Source: Marsupella aquatica
Taxonomy: Eukaryota > Marchantiophyta
DNA length: 64,000 bases
Direction: 5' to 3'
Assembly (NCBI GenBank): GCA_973895155.1
Contig: OZ316895.1
Coordinates: forward strand, 3,596,001 to 3,660,000
Shown: positions 1-11,333 of the stretch, piece by piece
How positions within the stretch are numbered: the first letter of the stretch is position 1
How the letters are laid out: the number at the start of each line of letters is the position of its first letter
Made by a program: the position numbers and the translations under genes
Notes under the pieces: generated by a model
Seen by the model: only the letters and a program-made list of their open reading frames with translations
What the model was told of the DNA's origin: nothing
Databases searched by the model: none

Positions 1-1000
1 TGGCCACTAAATTTTGTCCTGGCCGAAAAGATTTCTCAGTATTTTTTCCAAACTTGCAATGATACCTATCCAAACATGTGTTTTCAGGCTGTATCAACAG
101 AAAACCCTGTCCTGCTATAAAGCTTTCACTGGAAAAGAGTATGGGCAATTCAATGTGCACACCATCTATGTTAAGCAACATCTGATCCCATCCATTGATC
201 TCAGAAATTTGGCAATTCTTTTATGGTTCACTGGTCAAGCTATGGTCTTGACTCGCACACAGTTGTGTTTGTGTATAGATAGACATCCCCATTTGGAAAG
301 CACTTTTCATGGGGATCCAAACTGTTGTTTAGCCCTGGCACACTATGTCTGGTATGTGAAACAACAGAAATTGTCTTTGGTAGGAAAGCAGCAAAATGGC
401 TGGCCCCAAGTGTTTTTATAAAGCCACCCCTAAGAGCATACAAAGGGCACTCGCCCTAGGAATCCAAAATGGAAGTGAAACCAAAAAGCACCAACGGGGC
501 TTCAACCAGGTCTAACCCAAACATTGTATTAGCTTGCTTGGCAAAAGTTATTGAGAAGGATCATGAATAGCGAGATATCAGTCTGTGACAGGTTTGGTTG
601 CCATCTTGCTGGAAGAATCAACTGACTCCTCAGCCGATCAATGTTAGCATGACACACTGCTCCCCCCACACCCCCCGCCGACCAAACCACCCCCATCCCC
701 CCCCTTTCCCCGCGGCCCCCTTCCTTCTCTTTGAACTTCCTTCTTGGTTGAAGGTGCTTCCTTGTCAACCCTTGCACCTGCCTCGCCCCATTCAACTGGT
801 CTGCCATTGACAAGTGAATTCAACATGTAAAACAGCTCTACAAAAAGCACTAGAGACCTTTTGCAGGATGTCATCACAAAAGTTGGAGCATGTATAAAAA
901 CGCCCCTTTCTGCTGATATGGCCAGGATGGTTGGAACTCTACTGTGTTTTGAGGAGTTTTGCATCATAAATGCGGAGGAGTAAGTTCCATTTAATTAATT
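1..1000. other. No supported gene; intergenic DNA at the left edge
   Basis: A 135-codon open frame lies at 14-421 on the plus strand, but its translation resembles no family I recognise. It has no domain-like pattern and could be chance. A C-rich tract lies around 660-720. I see no splice-consistent coding series. If a gene crosses the left edge, it cannot be told from this sequence. Confidence 0.4.
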
Positions 1001-1039
1001 CTCAATGTGTTAATAGGAAATATCAAGGGAAATATTTAA

Positions 1040-1880
1040 GCATGTGTTTTTTGTGTCTCCTCGTTCTCTAGTTGCCTTGCAGGTCTAAACTAAAACTTAA
1101 TCTGGGACTGGTATTCATCAAGTTATGGGCTCGAAACTCCCATAGACCACCAAAATTAATGTGGTCCATGGGAGCACCATGTCCAACATGGTGGTCCATA
1201 CTGGCTTCAGTTTTCTAGGAAAACTAAGATTTACTCTATTGCCATCTATTTTGGCATAATACATACCTTCCCATTGATTTTTTTCTATTTATCACAATGC
1301 CACTATATTTGTTTGTGTTAAGAAAACTAAGAAACCTGGGTTAGCTCCCTGATGCAATGCTTGTCATTGCACCCAATTGTGTGATTGGACGGCCCAGGTC
1401 TCCCTCAAGGTGACTATGACCACGCTTGGATCAGTTGACCGAGAGGTGGGTAGGGTGGTCCGGTCTTCCCATCCTATGCATGTAGCCTCTGTCCAAGGTC
1501 AACCTGTTCTTGTGCATAGCCTTGCCTGTTCCTATAGAGGTGGTCAAAGTCACCTTCAGGGAGACCAAAGCTGTCCAATTGTGGGACAAGGTGCAATGGA
1601 ACGTGAGGGAGCTAACCCAGGTTATATATTTTTTATCCACAAAAGAAACAACATATTATATTAGAATAAAAAAATATTTATGAAATATATATTTTTCCAA
1701 AAAAGAGAAAAATTCCCCCATATGGCACTCCATGTTGGACACAGAGTTCCAGTGGACCATATTTTGATGGTCCATGGGAGTTTTGGGCTTATAATTTGAT
1801 GATCATGAATTTTAAGATAATTTTTAGTTTTTCACCTGCAAGGCAACTAGAGAAGAAGGAGACATTAATAACACAAACCT
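1040..1880. repeat. Foldback element: ~850-bp near-complete imperfect palindrome
   Basis: The two halves are reverse complements over most of their length. The stretch around 1057-1085 (CTAGTTGCCTTGCAGGT) pairs with 1830-1860. The stretch at 1135-1195 (CTCCCATRGACCA, TGTCCAACATGG) pairs with 1725-1785. The stretch at 1335-1423 (CCTGGGTTAGCTCCCT, then GTCTCCCTCAAGGTGAC) pairs with 1540-1625. The centre is near 1490. There are many mismatches, so the insertion is old. No ORF of substance lies inside. It looks like a foldback MITE-like element or an inverted duplication. No target-site duplication could be fixed because the outer ends fade near 1020 and 1900. Confidence 0.75.
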
Positions 1881-1929
1881 TAATATCTCATATAATTGCC
1901 CCAATGAAAATTTATCTAATAGAATTTAA

Positions 1930-1944
1930 CCCCCCCCCCCCCCC
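1930..1944. repeat. Poly-C tract of 15
   Basis: A run of 15 C lies just outside the right side of the foldback element. It is a mononucleotide tract and may be length-polymorphic or a sequencing weak point. Confidence 0.9.
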
Positions 1945-2092
1945 ACATTCCATGACAAATAACTCAACCAAATTAATTGGCCACAAATTCACTCTCACTT
2001 TGATGGAGATATAACTTACCTACTCCTCTAGCACATCCGCACCCGACATCCTCAAAACTAAAAAAATAAAATTAATGAATTCACAAACAATA

Positions 2093-2177
2093 AATTATTA
2101 CAAGTAAACTCAAATTTTGAGAAATGTGGTCCATGGGGGTTTACATTTCTCAAAATTTGAGTTTACTTGTAATAATT
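2093..2177. repeat. Perfect 35-bp inverted repeat with a 15-nt loop
   Basis: Bases 2093-2127 are an exact reverse complement of 2143-2177. The loop (2128-2142) carries GGTCCATGGGGG, a motif also found in the neighbouring foldback element (GGTCCATGGGAG). The arms are AT-rich. A transcript would form an uninterrupted 35-bp stem. It could be a tiny MITE or a small-RNA-type hairpin; perfect pairing argues for recent origin. Confidence 0.9.
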
Positions 2178-3010
2178 CATTTTGAAAAGACCAACCTAGT
2201 GGTACATGGGAGCATCAATAAGGCATCTCAATCCAGCTCATTCCCAGGGGTTTCATACATTGAAACTAGTGTGTACTTATAGCCTGATTACGGGTTCTTT
2301 GAACATGAATAGAGACAAGGATAGAAAAGTGTGGATCCTCAATGAGAACAGCTGACCAAAGTTTTTTCAAATAATTGAAATAGAGCTGGCTGTTTCATTG
2401 GAGCCCTTGACCTTCAATGACACAACTGTACTCTTCACAAGCGGCCTCCCTAATCCATCAACTCTCTTCACATGCAGCCCCTACTCCACAGACTCTCTTC
2501 GCATGCAGCCCTTATTGCAAATGCGGTGCAGTACTCCCACCCCCATTCCCATTTTCACCCCCACCTCTAATTTGATTATTGCCCATTAAGTAATTGAACA
2601 TAAACAGAGACCACCACAATAAAGAATCCTGCAATAAAAAATGATTATAGTACTTTTGTTTATTTTTGCTTGTTTATTTTTGCTTGGTTGTCTCTATTTT
2701 TTGTCCAGATTTTCCTTATTGAGAGTTACTCCTCTAGAGGGTCATTGTACACACTAACACTCAAAAGTAGCTTTGCATTGTGCTTTATTGGCACTAGCTG
2801 CGACTACCAGTTTAAAGGAAAGAATGTGAGTAGAGGAGAGTACAATAAAATGTAACAAAAAAAAAATTATTCTCATTCTTGAAATATATTACTGAAATCA
2901 TTCATTCATTCTACAAGCCTACACCCTCTCTAGTTTGCCCTTGGCGCTTTATAAGTAAGACAAGCCAGCCCATAGGGTGTCGGACCGGGGCATTTATGGG
3001 GTAGTGTGAG

Positions 3011-3107
3011 GAAACACATATGTGCTAGGGGTATCCATTTCCTCCATCAATAGTTAGGGAAAACATATATGTGCCAGGGGTGCCCATTTTCTCCATCAAT
3101 GATCAGG
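3011..3107. repeat. Two-copy tandem repeat, period ~49 bp
   Basis: The segment from 3011 and the one from about 3059 share ACATATRTGC, AGGGG, CCAT and CTCCATCAAT with a few substitutions. It sits upstream of the Mpv17-type gene and has no coding signal. Confidence 0.7.
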
Positions 3108-3951
3108 GAAAAAAGCCAAACGAATCCAACGGCTCTGGATCTTTCACTCCGAAAAACTTTTTTGCATTGGGGACTAAAGAACATGGGATCCCGATATGGC
3201 GCCCCAGGTGTGAGAGGAGTGATCTTACTCCCTGCCCCTTGGCCATGGAACCTAGCCCTGTGAGAGTGGCCCCGCGCTCCGAGTGGCGCGGCGAAAACTC
3301 GCAGGGGGTTTCGTCGTTCTCCCTGTTTCTTCTCCATCTGCGATGTTGTCAACCTCTCCTTTTTGCATCATATTGTGCTCTCGTCTCCGTTGCTCTCTGC
3401 TGGATTTTCGTCTCACCGATGAGCGTTGCTGCCCTTCAGTCTTGCAGATGCCGTGCTGAAACAACGAACAACGATGCGTACGTGAAAAATCTGGAAATCC
3501 GATCTGCTCAGGAAATCGGATCTGCTCAGGAACTTAGTTTTCATATTTCGTTCCACTTTCGCAAGCCCTGCAGATCTTCGTCGATATTCCTGTGATTAGT
3601 CAATCGAATCTTCTCGGTCACGGACGGTAGGTGACTTTTGCGCATTGATTCTTGTGTAAGCAAATTGGTCAAACTGGCAGATCAATTTCATTACGAGAAA
3701 TTTGTTCCGGGGAGTTATGTATTGATTGACCTTTCGGAATTTCTGATCTCTGAGCAGTCAGTCAATCAGTCGGTTAATGCACTCGATCTGTCGGTGAGCA
3801 AACACGGACGGGAGGCGTTACTTTTTTCTTTCGTTCTGTTCCGAACAATTGTTCATTTCTCTTAGGGATTCGTTCTCTGGTCGGTCTTCAGGGACTCCAT
3901 CTACATTGCAGTGAATGTGGAGAGTGAGCTCGTCGTAAGCAGAGACAGAAC

Positions 3952-6728
3952 ATGGCGGACGTAGTGTCTCGAGGATGGGAGCGTTATCTGGACTTACTTC
4001 AGGAGTATCCATTGCGGACGAAGGTATAATAGTGATTCCCTGCCCTAGCCTAGCACAGCTTACGAGCATAGTCCTGTTGATCTGACAGCTCCTTCGATAT
4101 GATTTGTCATTATTATCGTTTCCCTGGAGAAGCGATGCGGTATACGCCCTTCGCCTCCTGCCTTGCCTTCAGTGGCGGATACTGCCTCGGACATGTCTCT
4201 TTACGCCGTCTGTATGTGACATTCATAATGTCTGTTGTCCTTTGTCATCAAGTTTGTCGGTCAGGACTATGATGACAGGAATTGGAGCAGAATTTGAACT
4301 GAAGGAAATTGAATTCAAAAGACAGGGATCTGATTTGATAGGGAGCTTGTAGTTGTTGTGAATTTTGAGGAGAAGGGTGCCAATCATCATATCCGTGGGA
4401 AATTGGTCTTGTTGAGATTAATTATCGAAGCGAATTGGACCTTCCTCAGCTTGTTGTGGTGATCTTAGGTTTGAAGCTTAGATTCTTTGGTTTTGTTGTC
4501 ACGGAAAAACCTCAACTAGGTCCATTCATTGGGCACCGAGATTGATTACTACTTCTGCGAGAAAGTGGTAAGAAAGTGGAACACTGCTGTCGTCCTGTGG
4601 CGTGAGTGTTTGAGATGTTAGTCACATCCTGTCTTGCGAGTGAGGAATTGATGTCAGCAATACTGAATTGCCGATGATCTACTGCCCTGCTTTGCCACGA
4701 CACCCGAAGCTAATGTGTGGTCTCCTACTTATCTTGGAATTGGGTTTGATCTTGCAATAAAATCTTGTGCCCAGATGATCACGGCAGGAGCGCTAGCAGG
4801 AACTAGTGATTTGTTGTCTCAGAAAATTGCGGGAGCGAAGTCCTTCGATTACAGACGCGCTGTTCTCATGATGGTCAGTAGAAACTTATCTCCTACCTGT
4901 CTTGTCAGCTGATCTTCCCATTCATGGCAAGGAGAGGCTGCATGTTGTCTTGTCTGGATCTTGAACCAGGCAATCTTCATTCAGACGACGTAAATGTATT
5001 AGCTACATGTTCTCCTCTCGATGAGTGGGAGCCAACATTTCCATAGGGTCTGAGTGAAGCCTGGTTGGTTCTCCTTGGGTCGTAGCCATACCGTGACGCT
5101 GTCAGTTGACATTTCTCAATCCACTCCCAAGAGTGGAAAGTGCACCTTGTGTTCCCACCCCTTGCAGATGTTAAAATTTGGTACTTGCAAAATTGAAATG
5201 CTCATATTCAAGCAAGGTGAATAGGGCTTCCAATAACCAGAAAGGGTGCTTCCACTTTTGCCCTTCAAATCATTCCTGGGACAGAGGTGAAACCATTTGT
5301 GCTCACTTTTGGTGCTCTCGGTAAATAATTTTATCTTCTAATTGTTTTGGTCAGCTTTATGGTCTGCTGTACGGAGGGCCATTTGGGCATTATTGGCACA
5401 AATTGATGGATCGAATTTTTGCTGGCAGCAAAAAAGATAGCACCACTCTTGTAAAAAAGGTATGCACTACGTACGTGTTCTTCCGAAACACGAGGAAGTC
5501 CTGAGCTTTTTGCCGGATATGTTCTGCTTTGTCGTCAGTAGCTTCAGTTCGAATTACTTGGGTCGACTTATTCGTTAAATGATGAAAGGATATAATTGTG
5601 GTCTTCCACATGAAGCGTTCCTCCTACACTTCAAAAGACCTGGCCAAAAAATATACCGTTACATTTTCTCTCACCCTATGTCTGCAATTTTAGGACAGGG
5701 ATATTGAATGTGTTAAACCTGAGCGTTACGAGTAACATTTACGAAGGGAAGTATGTTTGCAGGTGGTCGTGGAGCAGTTAACGGCAAATCCTTGGAACAA
5801 CTTGTTTTACATGTGCTACTTAGGATTTCTGATTGAAGGTGAGAGCAAGTTTTTTCCTTGGAAGACGATTATGTTGGTTTCTGCGAGTGCCAGCTTTTTT
5901 CGTGGACTTCATGGATTGCCTTCTACGGCCTTTGATCAATTATTCCGTGCAAGATCTACACGAAAGTGACAATCATTTAGGGTCCTCGTGTAACATGGTG
6001 GAGGTCTTCATTTGAGGTAATGAGTAGGGTTTACTACTGCGGAACTAAAGCACAAACGGGGGTTGAAGACTTATAACATTTTCGAGGTGTACAGGAAGAA
6101 CGTCGACTTCCATGAAGAGCAAGCTTGAATCTGATTTTCCTGGCGTGCAACTCAACTCATGGAGGGTTCGACTTTCTCTCCCTGGTCTTGCTTCATTTTT
6201 CTCCCAAGGTGCCTCATGCAGTGGGAGTTGTGGAAATTTCTCGGATCAAAGGAATTCATTTTTAGGGTCAAAGCACAGGAATCAGAAGCTGAGGTCCAGA
6301 ACTGACTGCTAGGTTCTTTTTAGGTCTTCTGTGTTAAGGCATAATCTTTGTGCTGTGGCTTGTTGAATGTTGCAGTTCTGGCCAATTGTCTCAGTGATTA
6401 ATTACAAATATATCCCCCTAAATTTGCGGGTGCTGGTTGCTAATTTGGCTGCCGTGTGCTGGTAAGTTCGTTAACTTTGGAGAAACATGCAGTTTAAACG
6501 TATCTAAAAACTACTTTAAGGTTACAGCTTTGCCAAAGTGGAATTTCAGAGTAAGGGACTCCCAGTACACCAGTTGTAACCCAACCTTCGTGCATGTATA
6601 TTGTTTTCAATATTTATTCTCATACGGATTGGTGTATGCATGGCAGGGCAAATTTTGTCAAGTGGAGGGTCCTTTCTAGTGCCAAGGTCCAAGTTGTGAA
6701 TTCAGGGGTACTGAAGAAATCCCTTTGA
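3952..6728 (+). CDS. Mpv17/PMP22-family peroxisomal or inner-organelle membrane protein
   Basis: Seven exons splice into 196 codons: 3952-4023, 4775-4873, 5355-5459, 5763-5838, 6095-6165, 6376-6461 and 6647-6728. All introns have GT-AG ends and phases agree across every junction; the stop is TGA at 6726. The product has the family pattern in order. First is an N-terminal amphipathic segment ending in PLRTK. A small-residue helix (AGALAGTSDLLSQKI) follows, then GGPFGHYWHKLMDR. After that come a segment with QLTANPWNN, the signature FWPIVSVINYKYIPL, and a last hydrophobic helix. Length is normal for the family (about 180-200). The family forms small four-helix membrane proteins thought to act as non-selective channels in peroxisomal or mitochondrial membranes. 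The closest plant type I recall is the PMP22-like group. The last exon is the least certain: it rests on one acceptor at 6646 and on residues WANF resembling the usual C-terminal helix. Confidence 0.88.
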
Positions 6729-8304
6729 GGTCCAGAGCATGTGTACTATCGCCATGGCATCTAAATCGGAAATAGGTTGGCACTCGACAACAGCTAACTC
6801 GAGAATTGAAACGCAAAAGCTAACATCCTCTGCTACTCAATTCCTTGTACCATATGGAACGGTTATTTAAGTTATTTATGCGCATAGGACTATCCGGGAC
6901 TAGACTGCTAACCTTCCAGTTGAATATATGGCTTGTTGACCAGTCTTCTTGTCATCATTAGTCGATGGCATATGCTGCAAGCTTGATTCTCATTCATTGT
7001 ATATTAACATAAGGGTCATAGGAGAGGAATGTTTTAGATTGGTTTAAACAATATGCATGTGAATTCCGATTTCATCCTGAAGTTCAATTTGAGACACTTA
7101 TATCAAGTTAAAGGGAACCGGTGAGCGCTTAGTAGCTTTGTGATTGGACTCAGAGCATCAAAGATAATTGGAACTTCTTGTAAAAGACAGGTCGTCTGCA
7201 AAAGAAATACAAAGGCTACAGTATGCATGCTGAACAAGGCTGAGGTCCAAAAGCAGGATGTATGCGTGTGTAAGACGGATGGATACGTATGGAATTCCAT
7301 CCTCGCAACACATTCTCACTGAATAAAGGACTTGAGTCCTGTTCATAGGAGGCAAAACAATGCCTTTCTTGGACGTCAAGCCAGCGGAGTTACAGGGATA
7401 GTTGAGTGTAAAAGAATATTTATCATAAATCCCACCCACCTAATTCTTCTCAAAGTTTGGAGGTGTTCTGATATCTGGAGCTGTATTCTGTGTCCGGACC
7501 CCTCAAGTTTATAGTGTTGTTGGGATGCGTTATGGAAATCCCGACTTTATGGTGTTGTTGTGCCTGGTAAATGCCCTACTCTCTTCTTTTCTTAGTAGTT
7601 TTTTTTTTTTTGTGGAGGGGCTGTAGGTCCCCAAGTCTCATCATCCCCAGCAAGTTTCTTAGAACCTCAGAATTTCAAAATTTTATGTTAAGAAAGAGTG
7701 TCGGGGGTTAAGCCTGCTAACCCACCAATGGCATGTTCAGGGGCCCCCTTGGGCTCACCCCCCTCTGAGATTTAGCCCATAACCTTCTCCAGGCCTACCC
7801 AGTACATGTCATGGCGCCATGCTGGGTTAATCCTAATTTTGCGATGTTGTCTGGACGTGTCATGGAGCTCCATTTGATTGATTCCTGCGGCCCAACCAGT
7901 CCCTGGGGGGCAGCAGTCGAACATTTCTCGGTCTATGATGATGCCGAACATGTGCGAGCAGGATGATGAAGGCTGATTTCGGGGTGGGGAAGGGCAAGTT
8001 TTGGAGGCTCTGTCACATAGAATAGGGCAAAAGGGCCACATTGCAGCAAAAAAAGTCCATGGGGCCAAAGAAATTTATTAACCAGAGGAAAACAATCAAA
8101 TGATGTGCAAGACAGCAAAAGCCCATCGCTTCACGTATCCTGCACTCAATTTCAGTCCCATTGGGACCTTGCCTCTTATAAATTTGGGTGTATAGAACAC
8201 AATTTCAATATTGAGATCAAATCTCTGGAACAAGAGAAAATGACAAGGAATCTGATGCATTCCGGTTTCACACAGGCTAGTTTGGCTCCTCAAGGCCTGT
8301 GGCC
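6729..8304. other. Intergenic space between two convergent genes
   Basis: This interval holds the presumed 3' ends of the Mpv17-type gene (plus) and the DEG7-like gene (minus). I see no further coding series. A T-run lies near 7600. ORFs here carry no recognisable domain. Confidence 0.6.
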
Positions 8305-11285
8305 TTACTGTGTTTTCGATTTGATTGTCTGGCGACACCAGGTAGCAGTTGCAGGATCAAGACGCAACTCCCACGTTGGCCAATAGTGGAGGTCTTGCTT
8401 CAGGGTCAAGACCCTTGGCTTTCCATTCAAATGTACTGTTTTCACACGAACAAATGCACCGTGCTCTACTTCCTGACCACAAAATCGGAAAGGGTTACTC
8501 AGTCTCGCAGCAGGGTCTACTAGAATTTACAGACACTAAGTGCTCAGCTTGTCCTTAGTGATGTGTCGTAAGGGCACCTTATTTCTAGTAATTTATTAAT
8601 TTCCATACTTAGCAATTGCAACTATGATGGTAACCTAAGAAACTCGAGCATCATCGACTTGTCAAGAAAGAAATCACCTCTTACTGACGTGACTTTCTAG
8701 AAAGTACTGCATCCACTGCAGACATCTATAGAAATCGAAATTTGCATGTTTACAGCAGCATCACAATACAGCAGAATACTTCATTCAGACTCATGACGCT
8801 CAAAGACAAGGAGATTAGGATAAAAGCTGAATCTGGTACGAGAGTGGAGGAAAGTATTACCTGAGTCACATCTACAAATGCTTGCAAGTCGGGGGTTGGC
8901 TTGCCATTCACTTCTACAATCCATTGAAGTGCGTACAACCCATATCGATGAACAGGGCTTCCATGGCACCACCTACGCCAGAGAGAAAGGCCGATTTTCA
9001 GCTTAAATTAGTAATCGTACAAGGCGAAGGATGCTGGGAGAAGGCACAAAGTAGTGCATGCCACAACCCACCTTGCCACATAAACTCCATGCCCCTCTTC
9101 AGGAAGAAACCCCAGAGCACGAACTGCAGAATGAGGATCCTGCACAACACACCCCGCCCAATTTACCATCCTCATTGTCCCAAAGCCGTCACGTACATCC
9201 GTCTCAACAAGAAGCTCCATCTCCACGCCCTGCCATCATTCAAGAAAAGTATTAAATCATAGATCAGAAAGTAAAGATGAAAGACAATACCTCTATCGAC
9301 GGACAAAAAGATTTATCACCCACCAATGGACTACGACTGTAAGAGATTTATCACCTGCCGAAAAATTGTGACTTTCAGAGCTCCACCAAGGTCACTTCGA
9401 TTTTCCTCTGCATGCTGACAGGCATATTCCACATCCCGAAAGCAGGTAACGGGCTCCCCACTAATTGCGAGTACCATATCACCTTGCTCAAGAACTCCAT
9501 GTGCCTTGGACCCAGCCAGGCACCCTTTGACTCGAAGGACTTGTCTTCTTACTGGATCTTTTTTCGCCAAGCACTGTAAAATATTCAAGCTCATAGCTTA
9601 GTTCTCCAGCCATTTGCAAAATCCAACAGGTCGGATTTCCAGGTCAAGGGTAAATGAACTGGAATCCCACACAAACTCCGTTACAAGGTGTTCGTGAAGG
9701 ACATGCTATGGTACAATAAATGCTTTCCAAGGAACCAAAACCTACTCTAAGTCGGGTATGAGACACGTGATAGTTGTATTTTTAATGATTCATTCATGAA
9801 AGAGCCAAGTTCCAGGTTCTACGCTCAGTTCCATTGGTCTCTAAAACTTCCCACTATGAAATAAGCCAAATTGTAATAAATATCATTTCAAAGACGTAGA
9901 CAATACTGCATTAGAAACTAAATTCACTGTACCTGAACCCATTTATCGCTTAACCCAAAGCTGCGAGCTTTTGACAGTAGTGTAGGATACAGTTCCACCT
10001 CCAGGATTCGGAGTAAAGGCATAGTTCTCTTCACACCGTTTATCAGTAAATGTGGCCCACCAGGAGAGCCATGAAGAATTTTATCCAAGACGTCCTTGAT
10101 TGTGTAAATGGGTATCCCGCGGACAAATTGATGATCTTCTGGAGAGCCGTCACCAAACTTCACCTGAAGACACATGTAGGGATGAGATTTCTTTCTACCC
10201 TTCCCCTTGCCTTTCCTCTTCAAATTCACCTGAGAACACGTGTGGAGATGAGTTCACCCCTTTCTCTTTGCCTCATTCATTCCCTCCCTTATCTCTGATG
10301 AGAAATGACTGTAAGGGTCCAAAGCCCACAAGCATCTTGATCATGATGCGCAGAAACAAGATGAGAGAATATTCCATTTGAAATCGAACTGGCATATGAA
10401 CTAGGACCCTATCCATCTAGTTTGCTGCGCCCCTCTTACATATGGACGACCAAGATGTCTCCCTCTAAAAATGAAGGCCCGTGATCCTTGACATTCTTTC
10501 TCAGTGGTATTTGTTTGATTTTTAGATCACAACTTGAACAACTTGACAGATGCCAGAACTTCACGTCCAAGGGAGATGGGGGGAATCCTTTCTCTCAGCG
10601 TCTAATGGTTTCAGAAAGGGACGGGACATATACTGACCTCCTGTGAGTTCCACAAACTTCTATCGTGTTAGGACATGACGACGGACCCGTAATTCATTAT
10701 CAGCTTCAGGTGAGAAAAACCGTTAGAACATATTGGTTCCTTAGCATATGATAAGCACTTAGGTCTTTTTCGCTAAGCGTGTCTCCGAAGGCTTAATACA
10801 AGTAGTGGATTAGGGCATATAAGTTGACCTCTATGCATACTAAGAGGACAACACTACTGAAACGTGGCCGTTGGAGTACCACAACAGATTAGACTGCCAA
10901 ATCTTGTTAGGCTTTATGCACAATCCGTGACCTGAATAATATAAAATGAAAACATGAGACATGTACCTGTGTTGAAAAGCTTGCCCACAATGCCCGTACC
11001 CTTCCAAGCTCATCAGCAAGAACACCCGAGAATGAGTGACCAAAATCTGTGAGAAGTTCTCATTAGAACAGTATTCCGAGCAACTGCACAGTTGTTCGGT
11101 GCCTCTATGATTCACTTTCAAAGTCTCAATTAGCGCCAGCGCATTAAGGGATAAAAAGCTCAAGTGGCTAAACAAGACGAGTATCATACGCCAAGAAAGT
11201 AAAAATAATAGAAGCGAGGTTTCATACTAGCCTTCGATACCAGTGATCAATCCACTTCATCATTATAGAAGGTGAAGCTTTGTTG

Positions 11286-11333
<48 letters not shown>

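Noticed and set aside
14-421. 135-codon plus-strand frame at the left edge
   Set aside because: No domain, no splice context, and no conserved-looking pattern; length is compatible with chance in this composition.
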